Source: Chrysochromulina tobinii (Eukaryota > Haptophyta > Prymnesiales > Chrysochromulinaceae). From it: a stretch of DNA of 34,874 nt. Below, piece by piece: positions 16,517-25,900 of the stretch. Where the stretch lies: contig JWZX01001868.1 in the NCBI GenBank assembly GCA_001275005.1, forward strand, positions 1 to 34,874. The letters run 5' to 3'. The notes beneath the pieces are model-generated. The model made no database searches, had not been told where the DNA came from, and was given only the letters and a program-made list of their open reading frames with translations. Position 1 is the stretch's first letter. Each line of letters starts with the position of its first letter. A program made the translations under genes and the position numbers.

Positions 16517-17084
16517 GAGTGCTAATAGCATCGCAGAGTTGGGCAGGGAAGCCGAGCGCGCCCAGCCGTGTCCATGGTGCATGGAGGACCGATCTTGAGC
16601 GTACATCTACAAACTACAGCATGTGGTCTTCGGAAACCACCACATTCCAGGAGGCTGCAACAGGTTCGAAGTCGCGCCTCACCGCGCGACGGTAGTTTTC
16701 TGGGCGGCCGTCTCGCAACCGTTTTGGATTTCGTGAAGACTGAAGTGAGGGCTGATCTTGTAGTTATTACGTAAATTTTTCGTCTTCGGGCCCGGGACGC
16801 GCGCCGGATGTGGGGGTTCGCGGGACGGGACGATTATATGACGGTGTGGAGCCGTTGGGCGTTACGTCGTTAGTCGTTGGGTGTGGGCTCTTCGTACGGT
16901 ACTTCGAACTCGACGTACGACGACTCGGTCTCGCCGGCTCCCAATGTTACGGATTCCCCTGTGTGCCGTACGCGCAGACATCGATCGACAAAATAAGACC
17001 GCTCCAATACTCCGCGGAGTGCCACGCATGAGCCATGACGAATCATGCGCGCAATTTGGCCCTGCCCCCTGGGGGGAGCGTGCT
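16517..17084. other. Intergenic region between convergent genes
   Basis: No supported feature. It is the shared 3' flank of the Ser/Arg-rich gene (+) and the dehydrogenase gene (-); open frames on both strands lack recognisable content. Confidence 0.5.
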
Positions 17085-18179
17085 CTATGCCTTCTTGGTT
17101 TTGCTGACGTGTGTCTGGTAGTCCGGCGTCAGATGTGCGGTGAGAGCTGTCAGAAGGGCCATCGTGTTGTACCCAAGGAGCTGGATCACGAGCCGCAGCC
17201 CCACGCTCACACCGCCCAAGTCCGCGACGATTGCTCCGCGTCCAATGTGGCTGAGGAACTTTTGGGGAAGCACCTCCGGCCCAGAGGCGAACTTGTAAAA
17301 GGCGGCCATGGCCTCGATCTTGCGCTGCTGGACCTGGTTGCCTCCGCCGGCGGTGAAGCGGCTGTTGACAGGCGAGGGGTGGATAGAGTGCACGTGGATT
17401 CCACGCGGCCTCGCTTCGCAAGCGAGGCTGGCGGCAAAGGCCGAGACGCCCGACTTGGTGGCGCCGTACATGACGGCGAATGGGTTGGGGATATACGATG
17501 CGGAGGAGGAGGTAAAGACGATGCAGCCGCGGAGCTGTTTGGCGAGCATGCGCTCGTAGAAAAAGTGGCTCAGCCAGATGTTCGACGTCAGGTTGCAGTG
17601 CAGATTTGCGAGGTGCGCGCCAACGGCATTCTGCTCAAACATGCCAGTAAGGATGTAGCCAGCATTGAGGAAGACGCACTGGACATCGTTGTCGCCGACC
17701 GCGGCCTTGACGCCCTCCATCCACACGCCAGTCCCGTCCGAAAGATTCGCATTCACACGAACTACCTTGCGTGACGGGAACTGCTGCGACAGCTCCGCGA
17801 CGGTGTCGCCGAAGAGGGGCTCGTCGCGGGCAACGAGGATCACGTCGAGCTCCTGCTTGAGCAAGGTGCGCGCAAGCTCCTTGCCGATGCCACTGGACGA
17901 ACCGGTCACAAGCGCCCACTTGGCGCCGTACTTTTTCTTCAGATTTTGGCTGGGGAGCAGCATTGGAATCACGCTGTTCAGCACAAAGTACGCAACCGGC
18001 GCGAAGCCCAACACGCAGAGCCAGAAGGTGGAGGACGTAAGGAGACAGACTAACTGGTCGAGCGTACTCAGGAGTATCGGCTGCACCACAGCCCACGCGT
18101 CGATGGCTGACAAAAAGGCGGAGGCCAACGTATCGGGCGGCGGCGACGGTGGTGGTGGCGGCGGCGCCCTGAAAAACAT
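17085..18179 (-). CDS. ER-anchored short-chain dehydrogenase/reductase (HSD17B12-like)
   Basis: A 364-residue protein from ATG at 18179. After a Pro-rich start and two hydrophobic stretches (about 28-48 and 52-75) comes a classical Rossmann SDR domain: TGSSSGIG at 92-99 for cofactor binding, NAG at 172-174, and a catalytic Ser near 225 with YGATK giving Y238 and K242. The C-terminus KTKKA fits the KxKxx ER-retrieval signal. The N-terminal anchor and ER signal suggest a 3-ketoacyl-CoA or steroid-type reductase of the HSD17B12 group, probably in fatty-acid elongation; substrate is inferred. A PPPPPP run at residues 6-11 comes from a GGC-repeat microsatellite at about 18135-18170. Confidence 0.75.
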   Translation of the reverse strand: MFFRAPPPPPPSPPPDTLASAFLSAIDAWAVVQPILLSTLDQLVCLLTSSTFWLCVLGFAPVAYFVLNSVIPMLLPSQNLKKKYGAKWALVTGSSSGIGKELARTLLKQELDVILVARDEPLFGDTVAELSQQFPSRKVVRVNANLSDGTGVWMEGVKAAVGDNDVQCVFLNAGYILTGMFEQNAVGAHLANLHCNLTSNIWLSHFFYERMLAKQLRGCIVFTSSSASYIPNPFAVMYGATKSGVSAFAASLACEARPRGIHVHSIHPSPVNSRFTAGGGNQVQQRKIEAMAAFYKFASGPEVLPQKFLSHIGRGAIVADLGGVSVGLRLVIQLLGYNTMALLTALTAHLTPDYQTHVSKTKKA

Positions 18180-18310
18180 TGGGCAAAAATTACGTGTGCT
18201 GTTTCAGATCGCAATCTCGAAACGTCGATAGGATGTCGAGCCACACAATGTGGGGAAAACTAGTAGAAGGGCCAAGCTGACCTGTGCGACGCGTCGCAAA
18301 ACTCACGGTC

Positions 18311-19888
18311 TCAGCCGCCCGCCTTCGCCGCCCTGGCGACTTCGCGTTGTACAAAGTCGGTCACGCACCGCGCCGCCTCGAGCTGCTCGTTCTCAGCGCG
18401 GCTCGCGCTTTCGCGCAGCGTGCGCGCCACGTCCGCGACTCCCAGGCGCGCGGCCACCTCCCAATCGAAGCCGTCCAAGTACGCAGCGACTGAAGGCGCA
18501 TTCGGTGTCACGTGCGTCCCGTCGAGGCGCTTGAAGTCGAGACGGCCGCCGAGCCCCGTCGCCTTGTCAGTGAAGCGCGCCTACAGATGCAGCCGGGATC
18601 AGGGGGAGTGAGGGAGGGCAGCGTGCAATGAGGGAGGCCACTCAGCATTCGTCGCCTTGCCCACGGAAGCGCACCTGCAACCGTTTCGCGAGGGCGCTCG
18701 ACTGATCGATCTCGTCATTGACGAAGCGCACGAGGAGATTGCGCCCGACGGCGTAGCTCGATGAGACGAGATGATCCATTTCCGCAGGGCCAGGCGTGAA
18801 CTCGGGGACGCTGGTGGCCGTGCTCGCGCCCGCGCCCGCGCCCGCACCAGTGTCGGCACCGCCGCCGCCGCCAGGGCCACCGACGCCCCCGCCGGCCGCA
18901 CCCGCGGCGGCGCCTGCCGAGCGCCGTGCACGCACGCTCGCGTCAGCGGCGCCTCGGCTAAAGGCATCGAGCTGCGACGCTGTCGTGTCGAGAGCCCGGC
19001 GCACAGCCTCCACGGTCGAGGTGGACGCCGCCCGAGAGCGCTGTGCCGAGCGCTCCTCGAGCGACTCGCTCAGCCCTTGCAGTGTGCTCGCCACTCCCCT
19101 GCCAAGCATCGCTCCAAGCTCACCTGTGGGCAAAATGGCGCCGTGGTGAGCACATGCATGCAAGGCAATAGCGCTCCAAGCTCACCCGCGCTCCCTAGTG
19201 CACTGCCCGCCCCTTGAGCGACCGTCGTGCCGAGCACGTCTGCCAGCCGCCCGCCCTGCGCGGCGTCACTCAGGCGCACGGCCTGCTCGAGCAGCGGGAT
19301 CGACTCCGCCGCGGCGAAGTTGTTGTACGCGATCAAGACGTTCGCCGCCCGCGGGCCGAGCACCTCGATCATCTTGGCGTCCGACCCCAGTAGCACAAGC
19401 AACTTGGCTCCGAGCGAGTGGCCGAGCCCGACCGTTGGGAGCGTGTCTGTGGACGGATCGCCGCGCACAAAGAGCGCCGCGTCGAGCTCGCGCTTCGCGG
19501 CGCACCATCGAAGCAGCACCTCACTCGCAGCCCCCCAGTGGTCGAGGCCGGTCAGGCCCTGCACGGGCGTGGCCACGATGCCCAGGCCCGTGCCGACGGC
19601 GACGGCCTCGAGGAAGGGACTGTAGGCTTGGCGTGGCGCGGCGCCCACGAGTGCGCCACCCACAAAGTGCACCAAGCCGGTGCAGGGCGTGCCTTCCTCA
19701 GGCAGCAGCACGTCGCACTCACCGATCCGCTGCCAGCGGTTGACCGCACGCGGACGACCGTTGTCAGCGCCCGAGGCCTGCCCACCACGGCCCCAATCAT
19801 CCGATGCGTACGCGCCCGAAGCGGTGCATTGCGGTGGCCGCGCACGCACGATGGCGGCGAACGTGGCGACGGCCGCTAAGAAACCCAT
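18311..19888 (-). CDS. DUF1350-type alpha/beta hydrolase, probably plastid-associated
   Basis: Exons 19186-19888, 18675-19123 and 18311-18580 join in phase to 473 residues, ending TGA at 18311-18313. The first true ATG is at 19888 and gives a signal-like start (MGFLAAVATFAAIVRA), which in secondary-plastid algae may begin a bipartite targeting sequence. Residues 70-185 match DUF1350: GLVHFVGGALVGAAP, then IVATP, GLDHWGAASEVL, and the nucleophile elbow GHSLG at 156-160, followed by NVLIAYNNFAAAESIPLL. The family is known from cyanobacteria and plastid-bearing organisms; its substrate is unknown to me. The C-terminal half has a Gly/Ala-rich linker and a helical region (DGFDWEVAARLGVADVARTL). 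Both introns are bounded by direct repeats. Confidence 0.75.
18581..18674 (-). other. DUF1350 intron 2 (94 bp)
   Basis: Donor TTGCAG|GTGCGCTTCC, acceptor ATCTGTAG|GCGCGCTTCA. The first 26 intron bases and first 26 exon bases are diverged copies that both end CAAGGCGACG. The interior has CTGAGTGGCC and CTCATTGCA units. Phase 0 joins ALAKRLQ to ARFTDKATGL. Confidence 0.75.
19124..19185 (-). other. DUF1350 intron 1 (62 bp), introner-like
   Basis: The shortest member of the family. The 15 bases at 19172-19186 and 19110-19124 are identical, each containing G|GTGAGCTTGGAGCG in sense. The remainder is the shared module: TTGCATGCATG, TGCTCACCACGGCGCC, ATTTTGCCCACAG. Phase 1 joins GSAG to ELGAMLGRG. 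Confidence 0.85.
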
Positions 19889-20603
19889 GTTCCTGTTCAA
19901 CACAACGCCGAGGACTCAGAGGCGCTCCCTCCGGAGGATGGTAAAAAGACACCGGGGGAGCCGGGACACACACGGGACACACGGACCCTACCGGTAGCAC
20001 AGGAAGCCACAATCACTATGGACGGAGGAGTGGCCTACACAGCCCGTGGTAACACTTCCGTATTAACACAGGCCGTTACATGTGTAGTCGGCAGCGTGGG
20101 GGAAGAGGAGGCGCCGGGCAGCGCCGGGCCCCCTTTCCTGCTACGCGTCGCACCGGCGGCGTTTTTGTGGAAATGAGAAAGCGAGCTTGCCTGCACATGG
20201 TGGGAGCTCGCTTGCCTTCTCGGGATCTGCAGCGGGACGATCCACCGTTGGTGAGATGCCAGATGGGTACGTATAACGTGAGTTCGTGGTACGACTCAGA
20301 CGCGCTGAGCATTGCCGCTGAGGGCGCGCGAAGAAACTATGACGAAACATGTTTCGTCCCAGTCAACACGAGTTCGCGTAGGGCCCGGTTCAAAAACTTT
20401 ACCGAAAAACACCTTAGGCAGCCGGGAGACGGGACACAGTGACACGAGTCACGACACACGTGGTCACCGGACAGGACAGTGACAGACACACAATTAAACA
20501 CAAAGAAGGAGAATTTCACAACCATGCAAACCGACTAAAACCGACTTCACCCCCGGTACTTCCGGTTCGGGTGTCCGCGCGGTCCCGAGCTGTTCCCAAG
20601 TTC
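19889..20603. other. Intergenic region upstream of the DUF1350 gene
   Basis: About 700 bp between the start of the DUF1350 gene and the stop of the Kelch gene, both on the minus strand. It contains the 31-bp element at 19954-19984 described separately. The block at 20410-20490 is rich in GACAC/GTGAC repeats. No gene is supported. Confidence 0.5.
19954..19984 (-). promoter_or_regulatory. 31-bp upstream element shared with LRRC45
   Basis: On the minus strand this reads CCGTGTGTCCCGTGTGTGTC then CCGGCTCCCCC, followed within a few bases by GTCTTTTT and preceded by TACCGGTA. The same 31 bases occur at 22734-22764 on the plus strand. In both places the element lies upstream of a start codon and in that gene's sense direction. 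Function is inferred from position only. Confidence 0.45.
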
Positions 20604-22316
20604 TCACATGGATACGGCACAACCGGATCTCGTCACTACGCCAAGCGCCATGCTGGTCATTGCCGCCCACTCGTTCGTCGCCGGATCGTACCGCTCAACG
20701 GAGCTGAGCCGGTTTTGGCCGTCATGGCCGCCCATCACATACAGCTTGCCGTCGATTGCCGCCGCCGGACTGGTCCGTGCCGTGGGCATCGGTGCGACTG
20801 CCTCCCAGGCATTCGTCGCCGGATCGAACCGCTCGACGGAGCTGAGGTAACCATTAGGACCATAGCCACCCATCACATACAGCTTGCCATCGATTGCCGC
20901 CGCCGCCGAAGCGGCTCGTGCCGTGGACATCGGTGCGACTGCCTCCCAGGCATTCGTCGCCGGATCGAACCGCTCAACGGAGCTGAGCCGGTTTTCGAGC
21001 CGGTTTTGGCCGTCCAGGCCCCCCATCACATACAGCTTGCCATCGATTGCCGCCGCCGCCGGCATGACTCGTGCTGTGGACATCGGTGCGACTGCCTCCC
21101 AGGCATTCGTCGCCCGATCATACCGCTCGACGGAGCTGAGCTGGTTTTGGCCGTCATGGCCGCCCATCACATACAGCTTGCCGTCGATTGCCGCCGCCAC
21201 CGGACCGGTCCGTACTGTGGACACCGGTGCGACTGCCTCCCAGGCATTCTTCGCCGGATCGAACCGCTCGACGGAGCTGAGCCTAACTCCATTAGGACCA
21301 TAGCCACCCATCACATACAGCTTGCCGTCGATTGCCGCTGCCGCCGGACAGCTTCGTAACGTGGACGCCGACGCCAGTGCCTCCCAGGCGTTCGCCATGG
21401 AATCGTACCTGCAAAGGTAAAGGGTGGCCAACGCATCGCTCGCAAGCCCGCCCACAATGTAGAGCTTCTCAAAGCCCATACGACGACGCGCCGAGTCGCC
21501 GTGCAGTGCGCCAAAAAAGGTCCGGCTCAGCATCTGCATGCCAGCAACGGTCAAGAGGAGCGGCTCGTTGTGCACCGTCTCTTGGACAAACTCGCGCCTC
21601 AGCAGCGGGAAGCGCACCAGCCGAAGCAGTGCCAGCGCGTCGTCCTCGGCGGGTGGAGGCGCCTGGGCGTGCAGCCACGTGACCGCTGCCGAGTACACAG
21701 CCTCTTCACCAGCCACCTTGAGCCGGTCGGAGGCGAGCAGCGCACGCACGGTCTCTGCCGGCGTGCTCAGCCACGCGGGCGTCGCTGCGATCTGCTCAAA
21801 GTGGCGAGTCGCTGCCGACACCGCGTGAGCCGCGAGCTGGCTCAGACCCTGCCGGTCGGCGACGGCCCAGTAGGCGAGGGCTGTGGTCGCGCTCAGGTGT
21901 ACACTCATTGCCTTGGCCGCGGCGTCCACAAGGTGTGGAATCTGCAGATAGGCCGCCGCCTCAAGCACGACCATCAGCTCTGCCGCATCGGCGACTGTGC
22001 AGCTCCCCGTGTAGATGAACTCGAGGCATGCGGCGAGCCCTTGCTTCGGGACCACGGGCAGCGACAGCGGCCGGCCGGCTGTGTCCGCCCACCGCTCACC
22101 GGCTAGCAGGCGCTCAAAGTACTCCGAACCCGAGGTGATGCACAGGGCGTGAGCGTGGAAGGCGGTGCCGTCCGCCGCCACCACCTCGACGTCGGTGAGG
22201 CGGCCATCGCGAAATTTGGCGATGGTGCTAGGCTTCTCGGCGAGGCCGCCCACGAGCTCGATCGATGCGGCGGAGGGTGCGTCGGCGGAAGCGCGGGCGC
22301 GCTTTCGGGGCGGCAT
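20604..22316 (-). CDS. BTB-BACK-Kelch protein (Cullin-3 adaptor type)
   Basis: A 570-residue protein from ATG at 22316. The BTB domain (about 40-145: RLTDVEVVAADGTAFHAHAL, SEYFERLLAG, FIYTGS) is followed by BACK (about 150-265) and six Kelch blades (about 290-565) with the core AAIDGKLYVMGG and NAWEAVAPMSTAR. Such proteins recruit substrates to Cullin-3 ubiquitin ligases. The blades are almost identical at the DNA level, so they expanded or were homogenised recently. One blade has an extra NRLENR duplication from a 15-bp repeat near 20985-21010, and the last blade has lost one alanine codon. Divergent from LRRC45. Confidence 0.85.
   Translation of the reverse strand: MPPRKRARASADAPSAASIELVGGLAEKPSTIAKFRDGRLTDVEVVAADGTAFHAHALCITSGSEYFERLLAGERWADTAGRPLSLPVVPKQGLAACLEFIYTGSCTVADAAELMVVLEAAAYLQIPHLVDAAAKAMSVHLSATTALAYWAVADRQGLSQLAAHAVSAATRHFEQIAATPAWLSTPAETVRALLASDRLKVAGEEAVYSAAVTWLHAQAPPPAEDDALALLRLVRFPLLRREFVQETVHNEPLLLTVAGMQMLSRTFFGALHGDSARRRMGFEKLYIVGGLASDALATLYLCRYDSMANAWEALASASTLRSCPAAAAIDGKLYVMGGYGPNGVRLSSVERFDPAKNAWEAVAPVSTVRTGPVAAAIDGKLYVMGGHDGQNQLSSVERYDRATNAWEAVAPMSTARVMPAAAAIDGKLYVMGGLDGQNRLENRLSSVERFDPATNAWEAVAPMSTARAASAAAAIDGKLYVMGGYGPNGYLSSVERFDPATNAWEAVAPMPTARTSPAAAIDGKLYVMGGHDGQNRLSSVERYDPATNEWAAMTSMALGVVTRSGCAVSM
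20640..21420 (-). repeat. Tandem near-identical Kelch-blade coding repeats
   Basis: Six direct repeats of about 145 bp share long runs such as CATCACATACAGCTTGCC and GTGCGACTGCCTCCCAGGC on the plus strand. The repetition is within coding sequence. Confidence 0.85.
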
Positions 22317-22698
22317 AAAAAGGAGACCTGGTGACGAGCAAACATCTCGTCTTCCCACAGCCCCGCGGAAGCAGAAGTGCTGAAACCGAACTTACGCGTC
22401 AAGTAACGCGTCAAGACGAACAAGTCGTCAGTCTCGTCACTTCTCTTAATTCTCTTAACACTTCTCGACTTCTCGTCACCTCCTCACAAGTGAGTTACCT
22501 CACATTCTTCTAATAACACCCGGATCTCATCAATCTTCTGTGAACGCGGGCACTGGATGTGGGCATGTCGCGTGTCGGCTGGCAGCGCCGGCGGCGGCGG
22601 CCCATGTCAGATCGGTGTGCGACATGTACATGTAGAACAAGTGAACAACCGACAAGTTTTATCAAAACGACAACACAACAGTACATGTACCGGTACAG

Positions 22699-22724
22699 TA
22701 CATGTACCGGTACCGGTACATGTA
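22699..22724. repeat. Perfect 26-bp palindrome of TACATGTACCGG units
   Basis: The sequence TACATGTACCGGT then ACCGGTACATGTA reads the same on both strands. Partial copies of the same unit flank it at 22681-22696 and 22719-22730. It could form a hairpin or bind a dimeric factor. Confidence 0.8.
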
Positions 22725-22733
22725 CCGGTAAGC

Positions 22734-22764
22734 CCGTGTGTCCCGTGTGTGTCCCGGCTCCCCC
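22734..22764 (+). promoter_or_regulatory. 31-bp upstream element shared with the DUF1350 gene
   Basis: Identical to the reverse complement of 19954-19984. It lies 138 bp before the LRRC45 start codon in sense orientation and is followed by GTCTTTTTT. Confidence 0.45.
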
Positions 22765-22784
22765 AGGAGTCTTTTTTGGCGTTT

Positions 22785-22828
22785 ACTTGACTTGACTTGA
22801 CTTTGGCGTTTGACTGACTTGACTTGAC
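22785..22828 (+). repeat. (ACTTG)n pentamer repeat upstream of LRRC45
   Basis: About three plus two pentamers, split by TTTGGCGTTTGAC, end 75 bp before the start codon. The same sense-strand pentamer precedes two other genes in the window. Confidence 0.6.
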
Positions 22829-22902
22829 CACCCGCTCGCCTCACGAGCGCATTCCTACCCGTCGCGAGCGTGTGCTAATCCGTGTGCTGCTGCTCCCCTG
22901 TT

Positions 22903-25900
22903 ATGACGGCTGAACCCTCGCCCGATGCATTCGTATTGCCACCCGTGCCCTCTCCAACGCTCTCCTTCTCGGACCGCTGCCTTGGCGACCACGGCGTGCG
23001 CGCTCTGGTTGCCGCACTCTCGGTCCGCCGAGACGTCACCTCGATCGACCTGCGCGGCTGCCATGTGCATGCGGCCGGTGCGCTTGCGCTCGCCGAACTG
23101 CTGCTTGGCCCTGGAGGCAGCCGCATCGGCTCGCTCTCGCTCGAGTGGAACGCGCTCGGCACCTCGGATGCGGGCCCGCGGGCGATCGCCCGTGCTCTCG
23201 CGGCCAACTGTGCCCTCACCGCCCTCGATCTGCGCAACAATCGTATGGGCTCATCGGGGGTCGCATCCCTCGCGGAGGCTCTCGCGTACAACAGCACGCT
23301 CATCACCTTCGACTTGCGCTGGAATTCGGCCGGCGTGAGCGGCGGCTTGGCGCTCGAGTCGGCGCTCGCGCAGAACAGGACGCTGCTGCGGTTGCTGCTG
23401 CAGGGCAACCGCGTGCCCGACGACCTGCTCAAGCGCATCGAGCGGCTGCTCGGACGCAACGGCGCCGCCTCGAGCCTTGTCGCCGGCGCCTCAGCGCCCT
23501 ACTCCGAGGACTCCTCGGACAGGTGGCCTGCGATCATATCCTCCCACGCCCTGCCGGGGGAGAGGCTTCTCGTCGCACCGGCGGCGAGGGTGGGCGCGCT
23601 GTCCGACCGCGCGTGCTCCGCCATTGCGAGCACGGCCGACGTGGCCGTGGACGCCTCTCAGTCGTCGCTGTCGCCGCCGCACGGGCTGCTCCGTGCCGCG
23701 TCAGTGCCACCTGTGCCGCCGTCCACAAGCACGCAAGTGCACCTCCACTTGCATGCAGAGGCCAAGGAGAACGAGGCTGGCCAGCTCATCGCTCTACCAC
23801 CGGTATCGGCCGCTGCCGGTCTCGCACTCTTGCCCCCCGCCGGCGGCACAGCAGCGGCCGCGGAGGGTGCCTCAGCGGCGTCACGCTCGCTCAGTGCGTC
23901 GCTGGCGACGGCCGGCGGTTACGTGGCCGACTCGAGGTCCTCGCTGCCACCCGGCGGCTACGTGGCAGACCCGAGGTCCTCGCTGCCGCCTCCGCCAGGC
24001 TACTCCGCCGACGACCCGTGTGCTTCGGTGCCGTATGCGGCGGAGCCGAGTGCCTGCCTGCCGCCCGGCTACGCCGCCTACTCGATGCCCTACGCGGCGG
24101 ATGCGAGCACGTCCCTGCCGCCCGGCTACGCGCCGCCGTCCTCGCAGATGGGCTCGGTACCGGCGTCGATGCCCACGTCGTGGATGGCGTCGCCAGCCCC
24201 CACGCCGCTGCGCGCAGCGGTGCGCACGCGCACGCTCGAGAACGCCCTGGTGCTGCAGCACGCCGAATTCAGTAACAAGCTGAAGCACGCCTTCGAGCGC
24301 GCGGACGCTGCCGAGGAGATCTTGACCTCGGAGCGATCTCGCGCCGACCAGCAGCGTGAGAAGGCCCTTGTGGCGGCGACTGAGGAGGCGGAGGCACGTA
24401 AGAAGCTCGCGCTGCTGCAGCGCGAGCTCACGGAGGCGCGTAAGAAGGCGGACGAGGAGGTGGCGCGCGTACTCAAGGAGGGGTCGACCCGGGAGCAGCG
24501 CACTGCTCTCGCCGAGGCCGCGCGTGATCACCTCGAGCGCGAGCTGCAGGCGCGAGATGCGCGCCTCGAGTGCACATGATCGCATCTGATGGCCCCTGAT
24601 AGCCTCTGAGTGCCTCGATTGGCCTTTGCATGCAGGCGCGAGATGCGCGCCTCGAGATGGAGCTCAAGGCGATCGCCGATCGCGAGCAGCGGGCGGCGAT
24701 GGCTGAAGCACGCGCGGCCGAGTCCGCGTCGCAGCTGAGCGCGCTCAACGAGCGGCTACTCAACGAGCGGCGCGCGCACGCCACCACGCTCACGGAGCTT
24801 CAGGACCGTCTGAGCGACGCGAACCCGACTGCACCACGGCTCGGCATGCACGTGCTCACCACGGCGCCCTCCTCTCCCCACAGGACCGTCTGAGTGACGC
24901 GGAGGCGGTACGCACCTCCGCGGAGCTCCGCCTCGCCTCCGCCGAGGCGGCGCGTGCTGCGGCGGTCACGGAGGCTCTCTCGAGGCAGTCGCGCCGTCAT
25001 GAGCAGGCGCTCGAGCAGGTGCGCGTGCATGCATGCTGATGGTCCCCTCTCCCCGGTTGCATGCATGCTCCCCACCCTTCCCTCCGCGCAGGTGCGCGTG
25101 TCCGTCGAGCGCGTGCCTGCATGCTGATTGCCCTCCCCATTTGCAGGCTGACTACCCCCGCCCTCCCGAGCAGGTGAAAGAGTCCGTCGAGCGCGCCGAG
25201 GCCGACGCGGCGCGCGCGGCCGAGCAGATCTCCAAGCACCGAGATGAGCTCGAGACGGCGCGAGCCCTCGCGGAGACGAAACAACGGTCGCTCGAGAGCC
25301 AAGCTGTGGAGCGCGAGGCGGCGCTGGAGAAGAGCTACGAGGCGCGCCTCGAGGCGGTGGAGAAGGAGAAGGCGTCGCTGCGCGAGTCGCACCACGCGAC
25401 GCTCAGCCAGATGCGCGAGGCCGAGGAGGTACGCCGGCAACAGCACGACGTGAAGCTCGATACGGCGCGCAAGGCGCATGCAACGCTGGAGCGGCGCTGC
25501 TACGAGCGCGAGGCGCATGCGGAGAGTCTGGAGCGGGAGCTCGCACGCGTGCAGTCCGAGTTGGCGGAGGCGGGGCACGCGGAAGGCGCCCTCAAGGAAG
25601 CCCTCGAACGACAGCGCGAGGCGGCCGCGGAGCAGAGCGCCGCCGCGGCCGCGGAGCTCGCGACGACGCGTCGCCACTGGGAGGAGCGACTGGCGACGGC
25701 CACCGCGGACAACCGCGCGCTCGCGCGCCAGCTGCTCGACACACAGCGCGAGCTCGCCCTCGCCAATGGCCGTTGGGAGGCGTCGGTGCAGACGCTGCAG
25801 CACTCCGTGCTCCAGTGCTTCCAGCATTCAATCGAGTCGACGCGCGGGGGAGGGTCGCCACCACTGATGGCTGGAGAGCTGGGCGACGAGGACGAGGAGG

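Larger units (their letters stand above)
22317..22902. promoter_or_regulatory. Divergent regulatory region, Kelch / LRRC45
   Basis: This 586-bp region separates two start codons. In order it holds an AT-richer stretch with repeated ACTTCTC/TCTTAA units (22440-22520), a set of TACATGTACCGGTA palindromic units (22681-22730) with a perfect 26-bp palindrome at 22699-22724, the shared 31-bp element (22734-22764), and a (GACTT)n repeat (22785-22828). No gene lies here. Confidence 0.5.

Noticed and set aside
20439-21359. Plus-strand frame of HHIQLAVDCRRR repeats
   Set aside because: It is the antisense of the Kelch blades and has no independent support.
19954-22764. Transposon carrying the Kelch gene between the inverted 31-bp copies
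   Set aside because: No target-site duplication or transposase is seen, and both copies sit in sense upstream of genes, which favours a shared upstream element. The alternative is kept only as a test in the finding.
23145-24275. Long alternative frames over LRRC45 exon 1
   Set aside because: They are GC-rich shadow frames of Arg/Ala composition; the LRRC45 frame has clear homology.
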